Below, piece after piece: positions 35,432 to 46,163 of a DNA stretch of 64,000 nt. The stretch spans positions 3,968,001 to 4,032,000 of the forward strand of contig JAUKUA010000001.1 of the NCBI GenBank assembly GCA_030549175.1. Reading direction: 5' to 3'. The notes under the pieces are model-generated. The model ran no database searches and was not told the DNA's origin. It was given only the letters and a program-made list of their open reading frames with translations. A program made the translations under genes and the position numbers. The number at the start of each line of letters is the position of its first letter. The stretch's first letter is position 1. This DNA comes from Lasiosphaeris hirsuta. Its lineage: Eukaryota > Ascomycota > Sordariomycetes > Sordariales > Lasiosphaeriaceae.

Positions 35432-36904
35432 CTAGCGCTTGGGGTTGAACCAAACCAAGATCTCGTGGTACCCCTTCGCCATCGAGTTCCCAATACCACA
35501 AATGATCTTCCATAGCTGATGGGGAACATATTCGGCAACCCAAAGCAGTGCCTCGAAGAACCACCAGATCAACTGCCCGACGGATCCAAACAGCAGAACA
35601 ACGACCTTGTACGCCACCTCGCCCGCCGTCTTGATTCCAGCCCACATCGCCTGAGGCAATTCGACAAAAATGGCCCTGAAGACGGTGCGGATCCCGTTCA
35701 ACACATCCTTCAGCGTGATGCTTCGGAAGAAATCAATCACGGCCATCACCGCCGTATGAATCGCCGAGACAACGCGCAGGAAGACATTTCCCACCGCCTT
35801 GCCCATCCCCTTGAGGGTCGTCCAGATCCACAACCCAACCATCTTCATCGCGCCCGGGATCCTCTTGACAAACCTCCAGAACGCCAGCGCCAGCGCCTTG
35901 ACAACTTTCGGAATCCACTTCATCACCTTCCAGACGACTTTCGGAACCCACTTCATCACCTTCCAGACGGCGATGGGTACCTCCTTCGCCACTTTCCAGA
36001 CCGCGGGGGGTACCTTCTTTGCCACCTTCCAGACCGCCTTCCCGGCGCGCTTGACCCTCCCGGGGAACTCGACCACCTGGCGCTTGCACCATCTGCAAAA
36101 CCGGCGCTTGTGCTCCCAGCAGTACTTGCACGCCTTGACCAGCGGCTTGACCACGAGGTGTTTCGGTATCGACCAGACGAAGAACTTGGGCAGCTCCCAC
36201 AGAAAGAACTTGAAAAAGCGATAGATGTTGTACCCGGCGCGCCGGATGCGACGTACGGCCACCTCGTTGTTCACCTTCCACCGCCGCCAGGCGCCGCCCC
36301 GGCGCGCGGGAAGGAACGCCACGACGTCGCGATGACCGTTGTCCGCCGCTAGGCGCAGGGCGAGCTGGCCGTCGGGCGCGATGATGGCGTCGTCGGCGTG
36401 GAAGTCCTCGATGAGGAGCTTGACGAGGGGTAGGCGGCCGGTGGCTGCTGCGGCCATCAGTGGGGTGCGTTCGCCGCCATCGAAGCGGCCGTAGGTGTTG
36501 ACGGTGGCACCGAGCGCGACTAGGGCACAAATCATGGAACCATTGCCCGCGGCGACGGCAGCTACCAGCGGGGTCTCGCCGTGCTCGTTGGGTACGTCGG
36601 GTGATACCCAACCACGGTTGATTAATATTGTGACTACCTCGACGTTCTTGCTGCGGATGGCGTCGAAGAGGGTCGTGATGATGTGCTTTTGGGTCGTCCA
36701 GAGCTCATCCTTGTCTTCTGGGGTGAGGGTGGATGCGGAGAGAGAGGTCCATTGGGATGCCGAGTCCGGGTGCCATGGTGGGAGAGGCCATTGTGTCAGG
36801 GGTAGCTGAAGTTGCGCGGCACGCTCGGGGACGTCGTCAATCCAAGATGTGATGCCGCCCTCGTCGACCTCGGTGTAGGTGGGCACATTTTCTTCGTCGG
36901 CCAT
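35432..36904 (-). CDS. Ankyrin-repeat protein with amphipathic WK-repeat tail
   Basis: A 490-residue uninterrupted minus-strand ORF. An acidic leader is followed by ankyrin repeats (about 75-200: NEHGETPLVAAVAAGNG, GGERTPLMAAAATGRLPLVKLLI, DGQLALRLAADNGHRDVV). From 225 the protein changes to Trp/Lys/Phe/Val/Pro-rich sequence. Residues 233-248 repeat FF(L/V)Wx(L/I)PK. Residues 290-333 contain four perfect-period 11-residue units of form [AV]VWKV[AM]Kx[VI]Px, with a fifth at 341-351 (AFWRFVKRIPG). The last 130 residues hold several long hydrophobic helices. Such a design suggests a sensor domain tied to a membrane-inserting part, but no function is established. It sits between two flavin oxygenase-type genes. 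Confidence 0.85.
   Translation of the reverse strand: MADEENVPTYTEVDEGGITSWIDDVPERAAQLQLPLTQWPLPPWHPDSASQWTSLSASTLTPEDKDELWTTQKHIITTLFDAIRSKNVEVVTILINRGWVSPDVPNEHGETPLVAAVAAGNGSMICALVALGATVNTYGRFDGGERTPLMAAAATGRLPLVKLLIEDFHADDAIIAPDGQLALRLAADNGHRDVVAFLPARRGGAWRRWKVNNEVAVRRIRRAGYNIYRFFKFFLWELPKFFVWSIPKHLVVKPLVKACKYCWEHKRRFCRWCKRQVVEFPGRVKRAGKAVWKVAKKVPPAVWKVAKEVPIAVWKVMKWVPKVVWKVMKWIPKVVKALALAFWRFVKRIPGAMKMVGLWIWTTLKGMGKAVGNVFLRVVSAIHTAVMAVIDFFRSITLKDVLNGIRTVFRAIFVELPQAMWAGIKTAGEVAYKVVVLLFGSVGQLIWWFFEALLWVAEYVPHQLWKIICGIGNSMAKGYHEILVWFNPKR
35852..36037 (-). repeat. Coding tandem repeat, 33-base units (11 residues)
   Basis: Four contiguous 33-base units and one separated unit inside the ankyrin gene encode the WKV repeats. 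On the plus strand the shared core is ACCTTCCAGAC or close variants at regular spacing. Confidence 0.85.
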
Positions 36905-37616
36905 CTGGCGATGCTGATGAGCAAAAGTGGTGTTGATGTTTTGGTTGATGGCTTTTGGGTGCGGGGGTTATCATGCGTGTCTCGGGAACATGCAGCGGCG
37001 ACGACAAGTTGCATGATATATATTCGCGGAACGGGCGCGCGCCCTGGCGTCCCGATCCAGGTTGCTGTCGAAAGTGGCTTTGAGGGTTGGGAGGGGAGGC
37101 CGCGCTGTCTTGGCGCGGGCGTTGCGTGGGTGCCTTACGGAATGAATACGTGGAAATGAAATTGGGAGTTTTGAAAGTGGTCGCCTGGTGGTCGCAGCCC
37201 GCGCTAGCGTTACACACAGCCCTCTGGCCATTCGGACGAGTCACTTGGCCACCACCATCTTTGTTTGCCCTGCAGCTCCTCGAACTCGTGGCCCCATTAG
37301 GCATCGGGATCGTCTGAAAGGAGCGCCAAGACGGCTGATTTAATGCCTACCGCGGTTTTCATATTTCATGTGAAAATTATCCGAACACTGAAATCCAGTG
37401 AAACAATCTCTAGCCACGGGCTGTGGATGATGCTGCGCTTCCGTATGGTAAGATTTGAGTCTTGGAAGATTCAAAGATGCACCATTGGTAGCTAATAAAG
37501 TGATAAAAGGTGCCTTGCTCCGCCGATAGGGGGCTCTTTATCTGGTTGATTATGTGCATTTTAGTCTAGAGTCTAGGTATACCAACCGAACTCAAAAAGT
37601 CTCTATTATTACCGTC
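36905..37616. other. Upstream region of ankyrin gene, 3' flank of second oxidoreductase
   Basis: About 0.7 kb between two minus-strand genes; the promoter of the ankyrin gene should be next to 36905. No gene recognised. Confidence 0.5.
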
Positions 37617-39063
37617 TTATTTGTCCTTGCCATATACCCGCTCGACCCAATCAGGCGTCACACGTTTCAAAAATCTCATAAATTTCCAAAAACCAACGCC
37701 ATATTCCACATTGCCCGCTGGGTCGACAATTTTCTCGGGGAAGGCAATACCGGCTCCGTAGACGCCCAGCATCGGCAGCCCCGTTTCCGAGTCCGTAAAG
37801 GTGCCCGTGGAATGGTTGAACGTCTGCCATACCTGCCCATCTCCGGGGAATGGGTTCCTGTTGAATCCAACAGCATGTACCATGGCGTCGCATTGTAACG
37901 CCCCGTCTGCGATGGCCGCTGACTCCGCCTCGGCGCCCCCCGAGCAGTCGACGCGCGTAACCACCTTTCCGGCCTCGCTCGTCTCTAGCTTGTGGCCGTC
38001 GAGGTTCTTGCGCGCAAACTCGGCCGCCAGCCCCTTGAGGCCTGTATTGTCGTACAGGATCCAGCCGTCCTGGGGTACGGCGTACTTGAGCTCTGGCGAG
38101 CGAGCGAACCAGCGCACACGCAGGCGAGGGTACTCGGCCTGGGCGAGCTGGATGAGATTCATGAGGATGATGATAGCCGAGTGCGACGCGCCGATGACGC
38201 CAACGGTGAAGTCGTGCTTCTGGCTCTGGGCGAGCCACTGATTAAGTGCGCCGGGCATCAGCGCCGTCACGAGGGGGATCGTTGGGGGCTGCTGCGATTC
38301 AGGAAGGTCGATCTTAACGGTGGCCGGAGAGCTCCCAGTGCAGTAAACAACGATGGGCGAGGTGAGTTTTTTCCGAGCCGCGGAATGTTCCGGGGAGTAC
38401 CGGACTTCCCAATGTGACGCCGGGGAGTTCCACTGCAAGCCGAAGACGTTAGTTGGATGTGCCTGCGGTTTTTGCTTGAGAGAGAAAACTTTCGTTCAGA
38501 CCAGATGCGTTGCCTTGGAGGCGCTCTACGCTGCCCTGCTGGGCTAGGCCGTCGGAAAGTAGCTCGAGCATACTGGCAGCATAACGCAACGGGCAGGTCT
38601 GTTCTTGCGGAAGAGCCTCCAGCGCTCTCACCGCGTCGCCCTGGGCTGCTTCGCTGATTTCACGGAGCGGCTTTATCGCGCGGGCATAGTCAAGGAAGAG
38701 TCGCACCGCCGTGTTGCTGCGGAATCATTAGTTTCCTTTGTCCCAGGCGGCCGTTTCATTGCATACTTAGAGATCTCACCTGGGAACGTCGCTATACCCC
38801 CACAGTCTTCCAGCTCGAAACTCAGGGTCAATCCAGGCAATCTTGCCGGCGTTCTTTGGCAAGTGCTCCATCAAATTTCCGACGGCGCCGATGCCGGCCG
38901 GCCCTGCGCCGATGACAATGGCGGCAACATGGTGCTGCCGCACAGAAAACGCAGAAAACGCAGAAAACACCGAGTGTGTGGAGGGTCTGATGGAACAGTG
39001 CGCGCCTATTCTAACATGGGAACGCCCGATAAGGTTGCAGGCTCGTCGCGATAGTAGATGCAT
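37617..39063 (-). CDS. FAD/NAD(P)H-dependent oxidoreductase (monooxygenase-like)
   Basis: Three exons on the minus strand: 38780-39063, 38716 down to about 38540 (end unresolved), and 37617-38432. The chain is about 425 residues. An Arg/Ser/His-rich N-terminus of about 50 residues with no acidic residue could be a mitochondrial presequence. The FAD motif VIGAGPAGIGAVGNL follows, then a second dinucleotide motif VGVIGASHSAIIIL, and MVHAVGFNRNPFPG with a C-terminal GVYGAGIAFPEK. This resembles Pyr_redox/FMO-like proteins; the substrate is unknown. The exon 1/2 junction is clear (GTGAGA...GCAG). Exon 3 has a good CTAAC branch site and CAG acceptor, but no convincing in-phase donor ends exon 2, so there may be a GC donor or a small lesion. 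Confidence 0.75.
38943..38969. repeat. Nine-base coding repeat, three copies
   Basis: CAGAAAACG repeated three times (the last unit varies in its final base) within the N-terminal coding region of the oxidoreductase, encoding Phe-Ser-Ala repeats. Confidence 0.8.
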
Positions 39064-40132
39064 GTTGGCTGTTGGGGTGTTTGCCCCGATTTTCTTTGGG
39101 GAGGATAACTCTTTCGAGATTTTTTTCTCTCGCATTACGTCGAGGCAAATTGGAGAAACAGCGCTAAGCCACAAGCCTCGGCTATTGCCGAGACAAGTGT
39201 GTCTTGGCTCCAACGACACCGCTGAAAACAATCTTGTACTATTATTTTGGAGAGAATCCAGATTAGGTGGCTGAATGTAGACACTGTTGAGTCAATAGCT
39301 CCTACTTTTCTAACGCTGCCAATCCATTGCTACCCGCAAAACCAAAGTTCTTCCGATACTCCCGGCTCGGCTGGGATAGATAGACCCACCCACGAGCCAC
39401 CTTCTAGGGCCTGTCAAACGTGGAGCCGAGCCAGGAAGAGGGGCCGTGGCACTTATACCCGCCCGAGCACCGATACAAGATTGAAAACACCGGTATTGAC
39501 AAGCCTGTATTCGCCGCAATGTGACGTGCTAATGGCTTGTTTGATTGAACCCTTACCTCCTTCCCAGGACTGAACTTAGTCGCTGTGCCGTGCCTTGTCC
39601 CATGAATGCTGCCATTTTCCCAAGAACCTCGCCATTTCGTCTTGCTTTGTCGCGATTGTCTTTGGCGGCGTGGTTGTTGTATTTGCTAAAACGAGCTTCT
39701 CAGAGATAGCTGGGGCGCTTGTTAGATATTGGTCCAGATTCCATTGGCAAGTGCCACCTCTAACATTCTTGTCAGTGCCTTCCCTCCTTCAAAGGCGCGG
39801 AAGTGGCACCCGCGCTTGGTCAACTTACTCCTTGTATCCATCCGTTCCTTCCGGGACATATGACGGGGGTTGCATATTTTGGATTCGAAGTTTCTCAGGC
39901 GTGGATACTGTAAGTACAGCAAACAGGTAAGGGTCCCAAATATCTCCAGGCCTGCTACATAGCCGCCAGGGCGCAATGGGGATTGTGTTATCAGTTTCGT
40001 AGGAACAGAGAAGTTTGCATTATTATATAAGTATAGGGCCCCTTCATCACTGATGACAGCTTTTTTTTTCTATCGCCGCTACCTGCCCACCTAGGTAATC
40101 AGCATTCAAGTGCTGCTAATATTCAACTTGAA
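39064..40132. other. Intergenic region
   Basis: About 1.1 kb. The part next to 39063 is the oxidoreductase promoter. Short ORFs only; no gene recognised. Confidence 0.5.
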
Positions 40133-41805
40133 ATGCACCGCGGTTGGAACAAATGGCAGAAACCGAAGCTTGTTGTGGCTCTCCCCGAATTCATCGAAGC
40201 CTTCGCCATCAATATCGGCCAAAATCATCTAGACATCATGTATTTCATCTACAAACGCCATATGTGAGTGGCTACAGACAACCGTGGCAGGTTTAGGCAA
40301 CTCAGACTAACTAATGCTCGCAGGAATGTCGTCAGTCAGATTGAAGGTTGCTTCCTTCACGATGGTAACGAACCGGTGGATGGCCCCCGCCGGGCGATGG
40401 AGATAGCATGACACTTCCGGAGAAGATAGAAATGTGGATTGAAAAAGATTCGCTCATCGAAGAAAGGCACGAACTTAGCGAGCTGTTCGAAGGGGTTGGG
40501 AATGAAGAGCCCGGTCAATTCGTCACTCTACCAGAGTAGACAAAAAAAAGGTTCTCACAAGCTCTACCTACCATTGGCTCATATCCGCCCTGCTGAAGGA
40601 ATGGTCACTTCATGCCAAGACTGGTGCGGACCCGAGGGCAACGGCCAAGAGCATTCACCTGCAGATTCTGGAGAGGCTCCCATCTGGTGTGATCAGCAAC
40701 ATGCCGTATTTGGGGTTCCTTGGCAACCATTCCTCGACCGCCTTCGCCATGAATGTGGCCGTAGTACACATATGAAGATGGGAGCTGAAGTATCTGATGT
40801 AATTGCCATCACTTGCTCTTCTATTGGCTATACTTTGGTAACTGTTGGAAACTATATCGCCCAGACATGGCCTTCGTGTAGAACGGAGATTCCCGATGTT
40901 TTATGCAGAACTGTTGAAGATATAGCTGGGGCAACTCATTGAAGTACGTCTGTCTGTCACAAAATCTAGGCCTGGCTGTACAGGGTGATCGACTAATACG
41001 ACTCGCAATTGTTTTACCTGACGGGGTCTGCATTTCTGCTCGTATTTCTGGCTCCCACTTGCTGATCACTGTTCTTGGAATTTCATATTCGGTTGCGGAG
41101 CACGGTGAACCGGTCACATGGCTGATGTCTGCTCTCCGCCTAACCCACGGAGGCACTTCCGTTTATGTCACGCCATCACTCAGGGAGTTACCTTTAGACT
41201 CGCAAGGAGATGCCATGGTTATCACATCTACCGACCCGGAGTACCACGCAGTGGGGTTCGAAATAGACGTACACGAGACACCTTGCGATTCAAGTTCACA
41301 TGGATCACCCCCGAATGGACGGTCCCCGTGTTGGCCCAAGGGTTTCCTAGTACACCGACAGCTGGCTCTATCACCGACCCCACCTGGACTCGAGCCACCA
41401 TTTGGGATTCTCTCCAAGTTTATCGGATTGGGATTGCCCACTGTCCTTGATAAACTACCTAGGCTCGAAGGATCTCACATGACCCAAGAATGGATAGATC
41501 GGACGAAAAATATCTTCCACTGGCATCTTTTGCAAACTTCCACATTACCATTTCGAGGCCATGACAGTCCTCCTGCTGTCATGGATCTTTCTGCCGCCAT
41601 CGGGGCAAGAGATCTACAATCTGGCAGACATATATTGTGCCATCTCACAGATACATGCTGTCGTGTTGTTAATCGTAAGACTCCCTTCCCTAAGTTGCCA
41701 ACGTACCTCAATCCCCCATACCAACAGAGGCAGAAGGCTCGAGCAGAAGTGAACACAGAGAAACTTCTGCCTATCCAGAAGACAGTTCCATGGATGATGG
41801 AATAG
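40133..41805 (+). pseudogene. Decayed member of a large fungal hypothetical-protein family
   Basis: Coding remnants run through changing frames. Segment A 40133-40263 (HRGWNKWQKPKLVVALPEF, DIMYFIYKRHM) splices at GTGAGT to segment B from 40324 (NVVSQIEGCFL) and stops at 40409. Segment C 40408-40539 (TLPEKIEMWIEKDSL, RHELSELFEG) is in a new frame. Segment D, about 40545-40775 (YHWLISALLKEWSL, ILERLPSGVIS), is in another, after an A8 run. Segment E, about 40720-40942 (LVTVGNYIAQTWPS), is in a third. Segment F 40942-41805 (LPDGVCISARI, GEPVTWLMSALR) shifts again. From memory this order matches an uncharacterised family often found in many copies in Sordariomycetes and Eurotiomycetes; no function is known. 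At least four frame changes make it a pseudogene. Confidence 0.7.
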
Positions 41806-41849
41806 GAACTCGATTCTTCAGACCACTTTTTCGTCGCCTTATCCTAGCA

Positions 41850-42638
41850 TACCAAGCTGGAACGACGGGGGGCTTAGCTTGCGGAAGTAATACCGCAACA
41901 TCACCGCAATGATCAAGCAACCGATCATCTGCCGCTGATCCTCGGGGGCCCGGCTGCGGAAGAACTCGCCGGCGCGGTAATAGCGATGGCTGTGGCGGAG
42001 AGAGAGATGACGACGATGATGATTACCAAGCAAAGAATAACAAGGGAAATCCTCGTCTCCAAGGCTGCTCCCAGCGGCCAAACTACCTTGCTTGCCCCTT
42101 TTGGAAACTGGACCCTATTCGATACTGCGACTGCTTTTCGAAGAAGCTAGGAACTATGAGCCGAGTAAAGCAGCATTTGGATAGGTGCCATGCACCAGAT
42201 TCCTATTGTCAACGGTGTCTTGCCATCTTCCTAGACGAGACGACACAGAAGAGACATATTGGGCAGGATATCCCCTGCGCCATGGACCCCTAGGCTAAAC
42301 TCGATGGAATCTCGGAACAGCAAAGACGAAAGTTATCACGAAAGGGAAAAGGATCCGTAGAAGTCTAGTGGTTCTCCATCTGGAGTTTGTTATTTCCCCA
42401 GTACTCTCAGCCGCCGTCAACATACACAGACTCGGATCAATCTCAAGAGTTGCAGTCATTACGCCAATACAGCCAAAGAAACGGCCCGGCCATCCTCCTC
42501 GAGGAGCTTCAGTTGCGCGGGCTTCAGCTAAGGCCCGGGGCCTCTGATGAACAATTCCAAGAAACAATACGGGTGGGTATAAACCGATTTTTTTTGAATC
42601 TTACCAACCAGCTTGGAGGACCCTTTGATTCTTTTTAG
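41850..42638 (+). pseudogene. Decayed fungal C2H2-type zinc-finger family gene
   Basis: One frame carries recognisable sequence from about 41850 to 42638: a Ser/Gly/Asp-rich leader, then LACPFWKLDPIRYC, KQHLDRCHAP, YCQRCLAIFLDE and a following His, then LDGISEQQRRKLSRK, WFSIWSLLFP and a C-terminal helix ending before TAG at 42636. This layout matches a common fungal zinc-finger protein family of unknown role, as I remember it. Three in-frame stops break it: TGA at 41910-41912, TAG at 42291-42293 and TAG at 42366-42368. No splice pattern removes the two TAGs without deleting conserved residues. The TAGs fit CAG to TAG changes. Confidence 0.7.
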
Positions 42639-43376
42639 TAACTTACGGCAAGAAGATATTCTGTAGTGCTTTATTTGTCGAAACTTCCTACTTCCCAAGG
42701 TATCTTCTGAGCTTTGATTACTGAGCTTTGATGCTCGGCTGGCTGTTGAAAAGCTACCCAAAGCCCCTTAAATTCTAGACTCTTTGAGAATTATGGTTCC
42801 CATCAATGAACTACCTGCTGAACAACTCGGATGGGACGGAGGCGGAGCGTCATACCTTTCCTGGGAGGAGAGCTACCTACTTGGATACCTATATCTACCT
42901 TACCTTAGGTAGGTAGGTAGTAGCAACCTTAGATACTCTGCGCAGTGGATTGAGGACTGACCGAGCACGGTTTGAGTTGAGGATGGCCCGCGGACTCCCT
43001 AGAAGTCCGGCAACGACCCACTGTTGCCATGAAGCCGCCCTGATTGTCATGCTGACAGCCATGCCATTCCTCGGATTCTGGCGAGAATGGTGGGCGCTGA
43101 TTCGTCTTGGTTTACTGATAATCACTGAGCACTACGTCCCTCGACTCATCCTTCCCGCGTCTGACATGTCGCCCCAATGTAACATCAAGACTTACGAGTA
43201 TCAATTTTGGTCCTAACGCGCATGTCATTAAAGCCTATATCACCTCTCCCATGTTTTTCTTTGTCAAGCATACATCTTGCCATATATCTCATTTAATCCT
43301 CTCTTCTTGCGAGAACAACTTTTGCGGCGCCACTTTCCGTAGTAGCGAAGCTAGTAAAACCTCCCTGCTATCCTTT
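42639..43376. other. Upstream region of P450 gene
   Basis: About 0.7 kb with short TAGG/CCTA repeats around 42895-42921 (AGGTAGGTAGGTAG). The P450 promoter should be here. No other gene recognised. Confidence 0.5.
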
Positions 43377-45009
43377 ATGGAGACCATGGCTTCTCTGTCA
43401 TTGCCAAGGATATTCGTGAGTTGCTTGGTGTCATCCTTTGTATTTATCCTCACTAGACGGTACTGGCGGCTAAAAGGCATCAACGGGCCATTATTGGCCG
43501 CTTTCACTGATCTGTGGCGAGCCCGCATTCAATATTTCGGCCCGTTTGTGCCGACCTTGTTGAAATTACATGAAAAGTACGGCGCTATAGTCAGAATCGG
43601 CCCCAACACAGTGAGCTTCAGCGACCCGGCCTATATCGGTGTGGTCGGGTCCGCCAGGGGCGGGTTCGCAAAGGTGACAAAACCCATGCCTCTCCACTAT
43701 TCACGTACCGGTCTAACACCATGTCCAGGCGGACTCTTATGGAGCGATGCGCGGGTTCGTCAATGGCAAATCAGTGGGCAGCATCATCGACATGCAGGAC
43801 GAGGAAAAGCACCGAGCTATCAAGCGCGCCGTCGGCAACGCCTTCATCACCAAGAGCATGCTCGACTACCAAGGGGACGTCGACGTGGTCCTGGACGCTC
43901 TGCTCCGTAACATCCGCACCCACCGCCTCGGCTCGCCATTCGATCTCAACGACCTCATGCAGCTCTTCCAGCTTGACTTTCTCCTCAAGATAGCCTTCGG
44001 GGAGAACTCAGGCCACCTCGACAGCGATCGCGACGTCTCGGGCATGGCCAAGGTCCTCTACAAGCGTATTATGCACTGGTATGCCTGGCAGCCTCTGCCA
44101 AACCTCGAGCGCTTCATCTTCCAGAACCCGCTCTGGAGCCGCTTCTTCGTGCAGCCCTCGAAATGGGCGCGCGCGGGCGCCATGCGGGTCGAAGCTCGGC
44201 GGGAGCAGATCAAACAGGGCCTCGTCGCCTCCGAGGGTCCGCGCGACCTCCTCCAAAAGTACCTTGACGCGAGCGAGAAGCACCCCGACATCGTCCGCCC
44301 CGAGATCATCTCGTGGCTAGTCAACTCGACCATCTCTGCTGGCGCTGACACCACCTCGGGCACCCTGACGACGGCCCTCTACCTCTTGCTCAAGCACCCG
44401 CGCGTGCACGCCAAGCTGCTGCGGGAGCTGTGCGAGGCGCGGGACGCGGGCCGGCTGTCGTTTCCTATCCGGTACGCCATGGTCGAGCATCTCCCGTATC
44501 TCGACGCCGTGATCAAGGAGGCGATGCGGTTGAACGCGCCGCTGGCGGTGCCGCTGGAGCGGGTTGTGCCGCTTCAGGGGTGTTTTCTCGGCGACGTGTA
44601 CTTACCTGGCAGGACGGTGGTGGCGTGCGCGCCCTACGTGATTCATCAGAACAAGGAGTGTTTTGGGGAGGATGTGGCTGAGTTTCGGCCGGAGCGGTAC
44701 CTAGAGAAGAAGGGGGCGGACTTGCTAGCAATGGAGAAGGCAAACCTAGCGTTTGGATTGGGGAGTCGGATTTGCATTGGGAGGCATATTGCCGATCTCG
44801 AGATGAAGATCGTGTTGCCGAGTCTGCTGATGATGTTTGACGTAAGACTTTTCGAACCACGGAGATTTTCTGGTGATGATACTGACGTCGCAACACAGTT
44901 CAAGCTCGTCAACCCAGATTTCGACGTGCCGTTCGATTTAGGTATTTTCGAGATGGAATTGAACCCGATAACTGTTACCGTCAGCGAGAGAGTCTTCCAT
45001 GGTAAGTAG
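43377..45009 (+). CDS. Cytochrome P450 monooxygenase (pisatin demethylase-like)
   Basis: Three exons, 43377-43673, 43729-44841 and 44899-45009, giving 506 residues. An N-terminal membrane anchor (about 10-27) is followed by a basic stop and a proline-glycine hinge (GINGPLL). Joining exons 1 and 2 restores the family-typical FAK-ADSYGAMRGF. I-helix AGADTTS, K-helix ExxR in KEAMR, and heme loop FGLGSRICIGR (Cys448) are intact. The intron at 44842-44898 is in frame; without it 19 odd residues would interrupt the C-terminal domain. The sequence style is that of pisatin-demethylase-like fungal P450s, which oxidise small hydrophobic molecules at the ER. A GTAAGT overlaps the stop (45002-45007), so a short extra exon is possible. 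The start could also be 43386. Confidence 0.93.
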
Positions 45010-46126
45010 GTTGCGAATAATCGAGCCAAGGAAACGCGGGAACAGCATTGTTTTGAAGTGATAATAGAGCCAGGCCGCAGTTCTCGAGTGTTTTTGAATT
45101 GCCTCCGATGACTGGATTCGTGAATCTGTGAATGAGATCAAATCTTCACGATGCATCGGTCCCGTATCGTAACCTCGAGTCGGCTTTAGAGCAACAACAA
45201 ACAACCTAGCCACCCCCCCTTGTGCTACCCCTATTCGTGTCACGTCGAAAAAGCCACACCGTCTCCTCAAGCTGCAGAATTGCGTAGGGGAAATCCTACA
45301 CAGCACAGCCATGGCTGAGCAACAAAGGCTGAAGCCGAAACTTTGACCTTGAGACTTGGTGTGACCCGTTTTAATTGCAGGTTGCCCGGGTTATCCGAGT
45401 CTCTTGCCTCCAGGTCCTTCGACTGGCCGCAAACGGCGTGGGTTGTAGTCGGCCTAGCCGGGCAGCCAAGGTACCTGCAGATAGCTAGCAACTGAGACAT
45501 AGATGCAACACGAGCACATGGACAAGATACGCGTAAGCCCTAGGTTGTTGTTGTTGGCTGCTCAGGTTTGGTACGGGCCGTTGCGTCAGGGCTGGTAGTG
45601 GTGTTCCGGGTACGAGTTCCCAGGCGTGGCTAGGCAGCACTAACACGGAGATGTACTAGCCCCCATGTGTTCGTGTTGCAATCGGCCGCCAAGTGACATC
45701 GGTGATCTTCTACGGCGTACAGGGAAGGACGGATAGAATCCATCGTGGACATGGAATATTGCAAGCCAACTGTCTCACGGCATGCCGGTTCATATCCGCC
45801 CGTGGTCCCTTGCAAAGGCCGGTGGGCGGCGAGCTGTGTGCTGCGTGCCGCCGTTGGCTGTCGTGCCTAGACTGCAGTTCCAATCTGTTTATATCAAGAG
45901 CCATTTCAAGTAAATGACGTAGGGCCTGCCATGGTTAACCGGGATCACGAGTGCGCTAGCGAGCAAGAGTCGAGAGGAGTTACCGTTCAAGATCCCTTTC
46001 GCGCAAGTAAACCCCAGATTAATGTGGCCTGTGTTTGTGGTGCAAGCTATGAGCCTGAGGCTTCGCGAGATATTATCACCTCGCGGTTGCTTTATTACCC
46101 AGAGTCCTGCGTTCTGGGTCCACTTC

Positions 46127-46163
46127 TATCTGGTAGCCATAACTGCCAGACAGCTACCAGATA
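46127..46163. repeat. 11-base perfect inverted repeat
   Basis: TATCTGGTAGC (46127-46137) is followed 15 bases later by its exact complement GCTACCAGATA (46153-46163). A second hairpin (CCCAGAG...TTCTGGG) lies just upstream near 46098-46118. Confidence 0.7.

Noticed and set aside
35519..36611. Long ORFs antisense or frame-shifted to the ankyrin gene (277 and 292 codons)
   Set aside because: They are composition shadows of the GC-rich repeat-coding sequence; the ankyrin frame has clear domain content.
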